From Branchipolynoe longqiensis (taxonomy: Eukaryota; Annelida; Polychaeta; Phyllodocida; Polynoidae), in contig JASIRB010000122.1 in NCBI GenBank assembly GCA_030323885.1, positions 1 through 64,000 on the forward strand: a DNA stretch of 64,000 nucleotides, in the 5' to 3' direction. Position 1 is the stretch's first letter. The number at the start of each line of letters is the position of its first letter. A program made the translations under genes and the position numbers. Below the pieces are notes generated by a model. It made no database searches. It was not told where the DNA came from and saw only the letters and a list, made by a program, of their open reading frames with translations. Of this stretch, positions 1 through 10,276 are shown piece after piece.

Positions 1-630
1 AGTCTACATACAAGCAAATACGCAGTAAGTATAATAAAAACTGTGGTTAGCTTAATTATGATGCATTAGAGCATCAATATGGAAAGTTTAGACTTTCGTT
101 GGTCCAATTTGGACGAGTTATTTGGTTATAAACAACCAAGGATAGAACACTCGAGTGGGTTTCGCGAAGGAACCAAACCGGTCATTAGCGGTTATGTCAA
201 CACCCGGGTCACCGTGTGACTATGGGTAGAGATGTGGGTTTCGCCCTATCTCATGTGGAAATTCTCTCGTACTCTAATAGAGAGTAATGTTGGAGATGCT
301 CCTGGGTTTCTTTTATAGACTCCCCTAGACAAAACTTTTTCAGGCGTTTCTCCGAGTTTCGTAGCATTTTCTCCAACTTGTTGACGTAGTAGTCACAGGT
401 GGGAGAAGTGTGCGGAACAGAGGGATGGGCGGGCCGATACACTGGTCCCGACCCCGCGTAAGGTTTGGGCTTGACCCACAACCCACGCACAAATTTAGCT
501 TATTACGCCTGTGTTATAACGGTATAAACACGTTCTTTAACACCAATAGATGTCCAAATGAGTTTGAAACAACCATATTGTGACATATATATATACCGGG
601 ACTGACCAAAAATGTTTGTTTCAGTTCCCG

Positions 631-1993
631 ATGGCCACGAAGCGGAGTAAGCGCGGTGCAGCAGCAGCCGAGGGGCGTGTTCCGAGTGGAGTGGACGAGG
701 AGTACGACTCCTCACCCGTGTTGTCGGCAGGGCCGTCGACACAGCCCCGGGCGCATATCCTCTCCGACCCGGACGAGGACGCAGTGCCTGATGTGCCTGC
801 GCCTCCAGATTGGGAGGCTCGCTTTGCAAGATTGGAAAGCCACATCTTGACTGCCAAATCGCCTGTGTCTCGGAAGCGGCGTAGGCCGAGTGTCCAAGAG
901 GATTCATTTGAGGATTTCTTGGACACAGACTCGGCGGTGGAGCTTAAGGCTCCTCCTCCTCCTTCTCCTAAACGGAGGAAGAAGAAGAAACAGGTGATTT
1001 CTTCGGGTGATGAATTCACCAAGGAGCGGGCAGAGTCTGGTTTTGCGCAAAAAGCGGGAGGAAGTCCAAAAGAAGAAGAGGAAGAGGAATATTCTTCTTC
1101 TATTCGTCGCATGATTCTACTTCTACGGTGGATCAGACTCAGACGCCGTATATGAAGGGTTCTATGGCGGACATTGGCACTAAAGTGCGAAGAAGGTGGA
1201 GAAGCCAAAGCAAGGGGGTTAAAACCATACGCTTATCGCGAGACCGTGAGGGGGTGTTTTGTGTCATGTTCGCACGTTCAAACCGGCGGAGGTTATCTCC
1301 AAGTTAGGAGATGAGTTAACAGGCATAAAGGGTGTTCCCAACTCCATCATTAAAGAAATGGATCGGGATGTCAATATGACGGATGACCGTAAGAAGTTTG
1401 AGGATGTGTTGCACACAGTGCATAAGGCAGTGTTGGCTACCCTAACAGCTATTGTTCCTGTGGCTAATAGGATGCAGAGTGAAAATAAGTTCTCGTCTTT
1501 GGCTAAGACAATGGACAAAGGCATTGCAGTACTAGCGGCGGCAGGTAATTACCTGTCGTTTCGAAGATATGAAAATGTCTTCAAGTCAGTTTGCACAGAT
1601 GCTGGCAAAGAAGTGGCTCGCTCTAAGAAGGTTACCGATAATGAGGGGAAGGAGTTTACGCTCTATCTTGCTCCAGAGCCGATTAAAGGGAAACCTTTAG
1701 ATAATACCAAGATGTTTGGCGGTCAACTACAATACCTCTATAAAGAGGTAGAGACTGCAGCCAAGAGTGGCAAAAACATGGATGGCAAGAAGAAACAGGA
1801 AGTTCCTCGTTTCAAAAAGTCACGAGGGGATTTTCGTCCACGACGGTTCACCAGAGGAACCAGACCGAGTTCAAACTTCGGTCAAGGGTTTCGGGGCCGG
1901 GGCGCTCGCCCAGGCTGGACCGACAACACCGCACGGCCAATAGGTCGAGGGTTCAACTCGTCGAGACCTTTCCCCAGGGGCGGGTCCAAGTAG
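631..1993 (+). pseudogene. DIRS copy 1 gag-like ORF, frameshifted
   Basis: The start is taken at 631 because the opening MATKRSK is shared with copies 2 and 3 (10277 and 51626). The N-terminal half is charged and serine-rich with KKRKKKK-like basic runs. The second half (from about 1259) carries the block conserved in all three copies, from the FKPAE motif through GKEVARSKK, and an RG/RGR-rich C-terminal tail, presumably RNA-binding. Copy 3 reads through the middle in one frame. Copy 1 switches frame between about 1050 and 1260, so this gene is broken. The role as the structural protein of the element is inferred from position and the basic RG tail; no zinc knuckle is seen. Confidence 0.8.
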
Positions 1994-2058
1994 AGGTCCA
2001 AACACAAACTTTACAAGTCCCTGCAGCCTCTAAAAACACACAAACTGTAAGCAACTTT

Positions 2059-3909
2059 GTGGCTGGTAATATTAGTAATCATATTTCTGAGTGGCACAAA
2101 ATTACTAGTGACCAAGAAATTATAGAAATAGTTAGGGGTGTTCAAATTCCTTTTACACAAATTCCTGTACAAAGTATAATACCTTTTCCATATAACATTC
2201 AACCAGTTGAACGAGACGCACTAACTAAACAGGTACATAAATTCTTTGAGAAAGGAATTATACAAAAAGTGACACACTGTTCAGGACAGTTTATTTCAAA
2301 CATTTTCTCGAGACCGAAGCCTAATGGTGATGTTCGAATGATCCTGGATTTAACAATCCTTAATAAAAGGGTGGAATATCGACATTTTAAAATGTTCTCT
2401 CTAGATACGGCACGAGATCTGATTACACCAGATGCGTGGATGGCTAGTGTTGATTTACAGGATGCATATTATACGCTTCCCATAATGGAACAATACCGAA
2501 AATTTCTTCGATTTATTTGGGATAACCAACTCTATGAGTTTACCTGTATGCCGAATGGCTTAGCTTGTGCGCCACGTTTATTTACTAAATTGCTTAAACC
2601 TGTTTTCTCGGTAATGGCGAGGAAGGGTCACATAATGTTTCCATACATAGATGATTCTTTTATTATAGCATCAACACAAATTGGTTGTGTGAATGCAGTT
2701 TTGGATTTATGTGCATTACTCACTAAATTGGGGTTTTATGTACATCAACAAAAGTCAGTGTTTAAACCAACAAAACAACTTAAATGTTTAGGGTTTATTC
2801 TGGATACACAGTCCCTTACAGTGTCGATAACAGAACAAAAACTAATTAAGTTTATGACTACAGCGACTCAGCTTATTAAGTTATCAAAGCCAAAAATTAG
2901 ACAGGTTGCTGTTCTTATTGGCATAATGACCTCATATGCACCTGCTGTGTTATATGGGAAGGCCCATATTAAGTCGCTAGAAATAGATAAAAATTTAGCG
3001 TTAACACGAACTAAAGGCAATTTTGAGCGAAAGATGTTTATTTCGCAAGAAGGGTTACAGGATATTGGATGGTGGATGCAACATATAGCAAGTTCACCAA
3101 ATCCAATCCGCATGGCGGAACCTAATACAGTAATTACTACTGATGCTTCGTTAGAAGGTTGGGGAGCTCATCGAGATGGGGTCACAACAGGAGGTAGATG
3201 GCTTGATGATGAAAAATCAGACTATATTAATGCACTAGAATTGCGTGCTATTTATCTGGGCTTACGTAGTTTAGTAAAGATAAATAAATCACAGGTTAGA
3301 ATACTAACTGATAATACTACTGCCATGGCATATATTCGTAACATGGGTGGAACCAAATCAAAGTCTTGCAATCAGTTATCTAAACTGATTTGGAACTGGG
3401 CACAGGCTCAACAAGTCTGGCTGACTGTAGCGCATATTCCAGGGTCACAAAATACACTTGCAGATTATAAAAGTAGAAATTTCCATGACCATTTAGAGTG
3501 GTCTCTCTCTACACATTTGTTTAACTTCGTTTGTGAAAAATGGGGTACACCTGAAGTTGACTTATTTGCATCACGAAATAATAACAAGTTACCCTGTTAT
3601 GTTTCTTGGCATCCTGAACCGGATGCTTGGAAAGTAGATGCGTTTGCTATTACCTGGGAAAATAATTATTTTTATATTTTCCCACCATTTAGCATTATCA
3701 GCCGAGTAGTGAGAAAAATCGGCTTGGAAGGGACACATGCGATACTGGTGGTGCCCGATTGGGACACGCAACCTTGGCTGCCAGCAGTTTCACAACTGGC
3801 AAAAGATCGTATACGATTCCCAAGAAAACTCGGGAATCTGACGCACCACGGACCGCTAGTGGTTCACGGCGACGTGTCAACGACGCCCCTATTGGCATTC
3901 CTTTTCTAA
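2059..3909 (+). CDS. pol: DIRS copy 1 reverse transcriptase-RNase H (pol)
   Basis: An open 616-codon frame counted from a GTG at 2059. The frame is also open upstream across the gag stop, and there is no nearby ATG, so expression probably depends on frameshifting or re-initiation. Reverse transcriptase motifs are present: the SVDLQDAYYTLP palm motif and the catalytic YIDDS at residues 196-200. RNase H follows with acidic residues at D362, E394, D418 and D469 in TTDASLEGW, ALELRAIYL, TDNTTAMAY and the IPGSQNTLAD block. The last 130 residues hold the VDLFASRNNN and PPFSIISRV blocks usual after RNase H in DIRS-like polyproteins. It copies the element RNA to DNA. The 3' end overlaps the recombinase ORF by 151 bases. 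Confidence 0.92.
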   Translation: MAGNISNHISEWHKITSDQEIIEIVRGVQIPFTQIPVQSIIPFPYNIQPVERDALTKQVHKFFEKGIIQKVTHCSGQFISNIFSRPKPNGDVRMILDLTILNKRVEYRHFKMFSLDTARDLITPDAWMASVDLQDAYYTLPIMEQYRKFLRFIWDNQLYEFTCMPNGLACAPRLFTKLLKPVFSVMARKGHIMFPYIDDSFIIASTQIGCVNAVLDLCALLTKLGFYVHQQKSVFKPTKQLKCLGFILDTQSLTVSITEQKLIKFMTTATQLIKLSKPKIRQVAVLIGIMTSYAPAVLYGKAHIKSLEIDKNLALTRTKGNFERKMFISQEGLQDIGWWMQHIASSPNPIRMAEPNTVITTDASLEGWGAHRDGVTTGGRWLDDEKSDYINALELRAIYLGLRSLVKINKSQVRILTDNTTAMAYIRNMGGTKSKSCNQLSKLIWNWAQAQQVWLTVAHIPGSQNTLADYKSRNFHDHLEWSLSTHLFNFVCEKWGTPEVDLFASRNNNKLPCYVSWHPEPDAWKVDAFAITWENNYFYIFPPFSIISRVVRKIGLEGTHAILVVPDWDTQPWLPAVSQLAKDRIRFPRKLGNLTHHGPLVVHGDVSTTPLLAFLF

Positions 3910-4868
3910 GGAAGCAGCTACAGCAATTTGGATTGGACAGAATTACTGAGGATAGGATAGTATCGGATGCCTGGAGGCCAGGAACTGTCAAAATGTATAC
4001 AACCTATTTAAAGAAATGGGGTGTACATTGTTTGTTAATGAAAGTTAAGCCAACAAATCCAAAGATTTCACAAGTAGCTCGGTTTCTTCGTTCTCTAGAG
4101 GATGAAGGACTTTCCTTTGGATCGATTAATGCGGCGAGGTGTGCGTTATCAATTATATTACCTAGAATTGATGGCGAAACAGTTGGAAAACATCATGTTA
4201 TTTGTTATTTACTTCGTTCAATTTATCAAAGGAATCCTCCAAAACCAAAGTATAGTCGGTTTTGGGATGTTTCTATAGTATTTAAGTTGTTTCAGGCTTG
4301 GCCTCACAACTCGTGGTTAGATATAAAACAGTTAGGTTTTAAGGTCGCGGTCCTGTTATTGTTAGTAACCGGACACAGAGGACAGACGATTGTTGCTTTA
4401 TCCTTAACTGGATTAGAAATAGACAAGCAACAAGCTACGTTTGATTTAGAAAAATTGCTCAAATCGAACACGTTAGGTGACCCTTTATCAACGGTTCACT
4501 TAGACTGTTTTCCGAATGATCGGAAATTATGTGTTGTGTCGGCCATACGGGCTTATATATACAAGACAAAGGATTTACGTGCATCACAACAACTATTAGT
4601 GAGCTTTATAAAGCCACATAAGGCGATTTCACGAGACACACTTGCCAGATGGACAATTACGGTGTTGAAATTGGCTGGAGTGGATACGAGTAAATACTCT
4701 TCCCACTCAACTAGAGGAGCCATGGTCTCCAAGGCACGGGTGCTTGGTATTTCTGTGAAAAGAATACTAGCGCATGCAGGCTGGAAGACGGCTAAGTCGT
4801 TTGCAAAACATTATAATAAACGACTAGAAAAGCCTACCGGCGTTGCAAAGCGTCTTCTCGCCAACTAA
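3759..4868 (+). CDS. DIRS copy 1 tyrosine recombinase
   Basis: A 369-codon ORF in a different frame from pol, overlapping its end. It contains the tyrosine recombinase catalytic set: R207 in GHRGQT, H316 and R319 in HSTR, H339 in HAGW, and the candidate nucleophile Y352 in KHYNK. This enzyme would insert the circular DNA intermediate, which explains the lack of target duplications. The true start within the overlap is uncertain; family members often start further downstream, so the first 50 residues may not be translated. All catalytic residues are present, so this ORF could still be functional. Confidence 0.9.
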   Translation: MGHATLAASSFTTGKRSYTIPKKTRESDAPRTASGSRRRVNDAPIGIPFLRKQLQQFGLDRITEDRIVSDAWRPGTVKMYTTYLKKWGVHCLLMKVKPTNPKISQVARFLRSLEDEGLSFGSINAARCALSIILPRIDGETVGKHHVICYLLRSIYQRNPPKPKYSRFWDVSIVFKLFQAWPHNSWLDIKQLGFKVAVLLLLVTGHRGQTIVALSLTGLEIDKQQATFDLEKLLKSNTLGDPLSTVHLDCFPNDRKLCVVSAIRAYIYKTKDLRASQQLLVSFIKPHKAISRDTLARWTITVLKLAGVDTSKYSSHSTRGAMVSKARVLGISVKRILAHAGWKTAKSFAKHYNKRLEKPTGVAKRLLAN

Positions 4869-4951
4869 CAAGAATAGGTGAGAACAAAAATTTAGAATGT
4901 TATAATAATAAGAAAGAATGATATTAAGGATAAAAATGAATTATGTAAAGG

Positions 4952-5086
4952 TCTCCCTAGCCTGAGGCTAGCCTGAGGCTGTTTACCGAGGTAAAATAGT
5001 ATAGTTATACGAGTCTTACCTTGGTACAGATGATGGATAACTGTTGTTTTACCGAGGTATAAGCCTCGGATAGATGTGGGCTAGGG
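4952..5086 (+). repeat. DIRS copy 1 internal complementary region
   Basis: The first part (4952-4997) is the complement of the DIRS left end as seen in copy 2 (9534-9577). The second part (4996-5086) is the exact complement of this copy's right end (5221-5311). In DIRS elements this region records the joined left and right ends and serves as a template to rebuild them. Confidence 0.88.
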
Positions 5087-5220
5087 CCCTCCCGCCACAC
5101 CCTGCCACATCTATTCCGTTGGTGTACCTTTTCGGTAAAGTAATAGTATCCATTGTTTGAAAGTCATTTTTATCCTCAATAAGTAGGTTAAGATTGCTGG
5201 TACCGGACGTGCTTACCTCT

Positions 5221-5311
5221 CCCTAGCCCACATCTATCCGAGGCTTATACCTCGGTAAAACAACAGTTATCCATCATCTGTACCAAGGTAAGACTCGTAT
5301 AACTATACTAT
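5221..5311 (+). repeat. DIRS copy 1 right terminal repeat
   Basis: A 91-nt arm perfectly complementary to 4996-5086. Just before it (about 5198-5222) is a diverged complement of the left-end segment GGGAGAAGGAAGCACGTGAG seen in copy 2. The element ends at about 5311 in an AT-rich stretch. Confidence 0.88.
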
Positions 5312-5667
5312 ATGTAACAAGACCGGGCTGCATCCCGGGGAGTGTCACGTGACACGAGGAGCTGATTGACGAGGAGCTAAATAAAGTCAGTCGTTACACG
5401 AGACTCGAGGTGTTCTGGTGGTTGCTAAATACACTTCAGTAATTAAAGCCTGGTACACACCTCCCATATACGATTCATGGCCTAAAACTCACTGCTCGAC
5501 GGGACCGGACCGGACCCAACCCGATTCACAACTAAAATTGAAAATGGGGGACAATACACATATCCCGACTGCTAAAGACTGGGGCGCTTACATATATACT
5601 GTCCGTTTTGTGACTGGTCTCCAGACACCTGGCACCATTGGCCTGAACTAAACCCGCATGAGCGCCT
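5312..5667. other. Flank between DIRS copy 1 and minisatellite, no gene seen
   Basis: Contains short GC-rich motifs such as GGGACCGGACCGGACC and a small imperfect inverted sequence around GTCACGTGAC (5343-5352). No ORF with recognisable content. Confidence 0.6.
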
Positions 5668-6338
5668 CCTATTCCATTCCCCTGTTCCATTCCCCCCTGT
5701 TCCATTCCCCCCTGTTCCATTCCCCCCTCCTGTTCCATTCCCCATTTTTGATTCAGCCTGTTCCATTCCCCCCTCTTGCATCCCCCTCTTCCATTCCCCC
5801 TTTTCTATTCCCCCCTCTTCCATTCTCCCTCGTCCATTCCTCCTCTTCCATTCCCCCCGTTTTAATTCCCCCCACTTGCATCCCCCCTCTTCCCATTCCC
5901 CTCTCTTCCATTCCCCATCTTCCATTCCCCTCTCTTCCATTCCCCCTCTTCCATTCCGCCTCTTGCATTCCCCTCTCTTGCATTCCCCCCTCTTGCATTC
6001 TGCCTCTTGCATTCCCCCTCCTACATCCCCCTCTTGCATTCCCCCACTTGCATCCCTCTCTTGCATTCCCCCCTCTTCCATTCCCCCTCTTCCACAAACC
6101 TTAAGAGGGGGAATGGAAGAGGGGTGAATGGATGAGGGGGGGAATGGAAGAGGGGTGAATGGAAGAGGGGGGAATGGACGAGGGGGAAATGCAAGGGGGG
6201 GGGGAAATGCAAGGGGGAGGGAAATGCAAGTGGGGGGCGGGCGAAATGCAAGGGGGTTGAATGGAAGAGGGGTGAATCGAAGAGGGGGGAATGGAAGAGG
6301 GGGAAATGTGGAGAATGGAAGAGGGGTAAGAGAATGGA
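5668..6338. repeat. Strand-switching minisatellite (CATTCCCCCTCTTC)n / complement
   Basis: From 5668 to about 6098 the + strand is an almost pure pyrimidine array of 11-15-nt units such as CCATTCCCCCCTCTT. At about 6102 it switches to the complementary purine array (GGGGGAATGGAAGAG) until about 6338. The two arms can pair into a hairpin of over 200 bp, and each arm is a mirror-rich polypurine tract. The long frames through it are artefacts of the lack of stops. Confidence 0.95.
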
Positions 6339-7242
6339 AGACTTGGACGGCGAACGGACAGCTGGTATTACACATATACCATATGAGATACGACTGAGCG
6401 TTCACATATACCGTTTCTCGAACGGCCCGATTCATTTTTGAATCTTATAAGATTCCAGTCTTAAGCCCTAAAACTGAGTTTTAAGTTGCAAATCGGTAGC
6501 CTCAGGTGCGTTAGGGGGTCACAGACCTAAAGACTGGAACTGACGAAAAACCGAACTTTAGTCGCGAAACGGCCGTTTTTAGGTTTTATACGGGAGGTCT
6601 GTACCAGGCTTAACATTTGTCACCCGTGGTGTCCGTCACAGTGTCGAGCATTTAAAGGTACACACAACAGCACAAATAAATTAAATCATCTTCTTTTCTT
6701 TCAGTTTCCATGACAATATCCATGGCAATAACTATCCAATGGAGATTTTCTTTCATAATAGCTTTCCTTGTTGAAATAAAGCGATTTAAACAAAAATGCC
6801 TTTTTTGTGTAAGTTTTGTGACGAACGTTACCACATCCAGTCAATTAGACGGACGTAGATCGTATTTAGCGTTTTAAAAATAATTTTTTGTTCAGGATAT
6901 GTCTATGTTTGTATTTTCTTGACGTAAATGTGAATCATTGTAAGATTTTGAGTGGGTTTTGACATTTGGCGTCCATATCACACTTTTCGTAACCAGTATC
7001 TTATTTTAACATGCATACAAATAGTATGCTGCCTAATTGCTCTAAGTGTGATTCTACATAATTTCAATTCCGATAGCCCAAACTAGTAGAACTAGTGATT
7101 ACCTGGGTAGTCACAATAGCAACTGTCCACTCGCGTTTATAAACCGCGACTACATGGTCAGAAACCACATGGTGTCATCTATTGGTGTACTGAAGGCAGC
7201 ACCATGTTACCTGAAAAAAGACTTGTCCCAAATAAGGGTGGG
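6339..7242. other. Non-coding, nothing recognised
   Basis: AT-rich sequence with no conserved ORF, repeat or splice-paired exon that I could identify. The missing first exon of TUBE1 was looked for here and not found. Confidence 0.5.
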
Positions 7243-7820
7243 TGAGAGCTGGTGTCGCGCTTTCCATACTCCGCTGGTTTATAACCTATCCTTTCACCCT
7301 GTGCATGCCTCAAAATTGAACAACATTTCCGCCAGATTAAGACTGTCGAGTAAATTGATTGAATGACTAAAGCAATCTTTCTACTTCCCATATGTGGCCT
7401 TATTATATGTGAGAGTGTGATTAGTTCACTTTAGTAGTTTGAATCCCTTGTTATGTATTATGTTTCAAACTATGCGCAGCCACTTTTAGAAAAGTAACCA
7501 GACTGGCAATGCATTTGTGACTCCCCAGAAAAAATGTTGCTGATCTTCTGAGCCTCAACTGATCAGAATGAACCTTATATCAATAGAAAGCTATGATCTT
7601 GATCTATGATTTGGTATGATTTTTGTAGCAAGCCATTTAGTTTTTCGTTTTTTTTAAAACAAGTTAAAGCCGTGTCAATATTTAAATTACCCTCTCAAAC
7701 TGACAACTCTACCAAACTGCAGCAGCTGCAGTTTGAAAGCACCGTTCGATTTTGCCGCATGTGCAGGGTGAAAGTAGGTTTTAAACCAGCAGAGTTTTAA
7801 AACTGTGACACCTGTCTCTT
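7243..7820. mobile_element. MITE-like element with imperfect inverted ends
   Basis: Sequence from GAGAGCTGGTGTCGCG (7243) onward to about 7330 matches, inverted, the sequence from about 7730 to 7820 ending in GACACCTGTCTC. Shared inner blocks include CTGCTGGTTT..AACCT and TTTCACCCTG. The arms are roughly 70 per cent identical over about 90 bases. No transposase-like ORF lies between them and I cannot define a target duplication. An old non-autonomous DNA transposon is the likeliest reading. Confidence 0.55.
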
Positions 7821-8423
7821 GATGCGCGACAAGGAAGGACGAGGAGGCATGAGTGGATAAAAAGGCATTTTATTTAGAAATGCCGGAATAAACATGGATA
7901 AGTACATTATCAAGCATGAGTATATAGATATATAATGGGAGATATGAGGCACCAACATGTAATCAGCAGTGATCAATCATGAGTATAGATATATAAAGTA
8001 GAATATATGAGGCATCCTCATGATATATGAGGTGTCAGGATTGAAGTGTCAATGTCAATTGGAGCAATGTTAGTAGTTGGGCCCGGGAGGTGGATCCGAG
8101 GAGCCCTCAACCCTATGGTGGAGAGTTGGTGTATAGGGATGGTGGGTGGGGAAAAAGTGTATGGAGGAGCGGAGTGTCTGGAGGCAGGAGGGCGAGTGGC
8201 CTGAGGCGGCCTCGGGGCTGGCTTTAAGGGAAGGAGGCGCGGGCGATTATGCAATGGCCAACGGCTGGAGGAGAAAAGAGGGGGGGGGTCCTCCCTCGCC
8301 TCGCATCAACCGAAATGCGAGCATTAAGACCAATTGCCAACTGGCGGGTTCGTCCTGCCACTGAGACACTGACCTTTAACCATCCTTTACCTAAGACGTT
8401 TTCAGTTAGTGGAATTTAAATAA
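7821..8423. other. Non-coding with a 63-nt direct repeat
   Basis: Two related segments containing CATGAGTATA and ATATGAGGC occur near 7914-7951 and 7977-8014. The remainder is GC-rich around 8150-8310 with no recognisable protein. Confidence 0.5.
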
Positions 8424-8888
8424 GGATGGGGAAACTGGGGACCGATGAGCCATTTTTGACATATTTGGCCATATCACCCAAACCATCATAGCTGTTGATA
8501 CCAAAACTGTTCAGCTTATAGAGGCATTATTGCTCTTTATTGCAATAAAGAGTTTGATAGGTTGTCTTAAACAACCTCTCTATGGGAGACACTTATGTAA
8601 CAGGGTCCGTGATGGCTCATTGGGCCCCAGGATAAGGGACCAATGAGCCACCCATTGGGGTCCTATGGGCCATGATCTCAAACAATGAAACTAACTAGAA
8701 ACAACACACATGTAAACCTTTTTTTTATTATTCCTATTACAAATTTCATCTGAGATGCACATATTGTAATAAACTATGTGGTGAATTACAGTTTCAACAT
8801 ATTGACCTCAGTGCTTCGGCCTACTGTGCTATTGACTCAGTGTCCATGGTTTCAGTGTAGTTTCAGAGTAGTAACCTAATACTGAATT

Positions 8889-9284
8889 TTATTCAAGATT
8901 GAACCCATCCAAGTTGACACTGAATTGTATGATTCCCTTCTGCCTTATGGTAGTTTGCACAACAGATTTAGGAAGGGCCCCCAGAATCAAATCTGCCTCA
9001 ACTGAGCTTATTTCTTCCTGGACTGGCTCAATAAATGCAAATGACATAGTGTGTCTGGTAGATTTTCTGAGAAATTGGACTTCATAGTCATCTTTTGGAT
9101 GTCTGATTACACCAATGTAGTGAGCAATGCTCCGCTTCCAGGCATACTCAATGAGCACATAATCACCTGGCTCCGCGTCTTTCTCCTGAAAGGGAATATG
9201 TGCATCTTTCGTTTCCTCCTCAGAGCTGCTCTCTTCAAAACATTCAACAATGGATATAACAGTATTTTGGTGTGTGTCTAGCAA
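8889..9284 (-). pseudogene. Transposase C-terminal domain (pogo/jerky-like)
   Basis: A 131-codon frame whose first part is acidic (ESSSEEE) and whose rest resembles the C-terminal domain seen in many invertebrate DDE transposases of the pogo/jerky type: DYVLIEYAWKR, HYIGVI, YEVQFLRKS, FIEPVQEEIS and ADLILGALPK, ending near a stop at 8889. It is preceded on the - strand by a partly overlapping frame (9244-9486) that may be the continuation after a frameshift. No DDE core is found here; it should lie upstream, where DIRS copy 2 begins at 9534. With the N-terminal fragment at 15437-15538 it brackets the insertion. Confidence 0.6.
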
Positions 9285-9533
9285 TCACCGTTTTACTGGC
9301 ACCATGTTCTTCTTGCTGCTCTTCATAGTTGCGATGAGGTTTCTCACAGGTCTGCCTGTGAGAATAGTGCTTTGAAGTCTTCTTCCTCTCTGGTGCCTTG
9401 GTGTAAAGTGCGATGGCCGGCAGCTGTGGTTGTGTAGGCAGGTTAAATAGGAAATCAGTACAGGCAAGTATAGAGAAGGAAGTCAAGAGATAGAGTGTGC
9501 AGAAGGAACCAGAAGGAGCTTGCTTAGTTTATT

Positions 9534-9602
9534 ATTTTACCTCGGTATACAGCCTCAGGCTAGCCTCAGGCTAGGGAGAAGGAAGCACGTGAGGTACCAG
9601 CA
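9534..9602 (+). repeat. DIRS copy 2 left terminal repeat
   Basis: Bases 9534-9577 are complementary to 14566-14610 and 9565-9601 to about 14806-14840. The left end is thus represented twice near the right end, once in the internal complementary region and once just inside the right terminus. Confidence 0.88.
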
Positions 9603-10276
9603 ATTAGGATATACAACTCACGACTGGATTACGTGTCGTTGGGTTGCTCCGGCAAATTTAGTCTACATACAAGCTAATACGCAGTAAGTATCATAAAAAC
9701 TGTGGTTAGCTTAATCATGATGCATTAGAGCATCATTATGGAAAGTTTAGACTTTCTTTGGTCCATTTTGGATGAGTTATTTGGTTATAAAAAACCAAGG
9801 ATAGAATTCCTTCTCGAAGGATTGAAACCGATCATTAGCGATTCTGTCAACACCCGAGTCACCGTGTGATTATGGGTAGAGATGTGGGCTCTGCCTCGTC
9901 TCCTGTGGAAATTCTCTCGTACTCTAATAGAGAGTAATGTTGGAGATGCTCCTGGGTTTCTTTTATAGACTCCCCACAAACATTTTCAGGCGTTTCTCCG
10001 AGTTTCGTAGCATTTTCTCCAACTTGTTGACGTAGTAGTCACAGGTGGGAGAAGTGTGCGGAACAGAGGGATGGGCGGGCCGATACACTGGTCCCGACCC
10101 CGCGTAAGGTTTGGGCTTGACCCACAACCCACGCACAAATTTAGCTTATTACGCCTGTGTTATAACGGTATAAACACGTTCTCTAACACCACTAGATGTC
10201 CAAATGAGTTTGAAACAACCATATTGTGACATATATATATACCGGGACTGACCAAAAATCTTTGTTTCAGTTCCCG

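Larger units (their letters stand above)
1..5311 (+). mobile_element. DIRS-type YR retrotransposon, copy 1 (5' end cut by window)
   Basis: A tyrosine-recombinase retrotransposon with gag-like, RT-RNase H and recombinase ORFs in that order. Position 1 corresponds to about 9659 of copy 2, so roughly 125 bases of the left terminus are missing. The right end is defined by a 91-nt arm (5221-5311) that is the exact reverse complement of an internal region (4996-5086), the usual DIRS layout of an internal complementary region plus split termini. There are no LTRs and no visible target-site duplication, as expected for recombinase-mediated insertion. gag is frameshifted; pol and recombinase are open, so this is the best-preserved copy for those two. 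Confidence 0.92.

Noticed and set aside
5572..6435. 287-codon - strand frame and its + strand counterparts
   Set aside because: Translated minisatellite (Pro-Phe-Ser-Ile or Gly-Met-Glu repeats); absence of stops is a composition effect.
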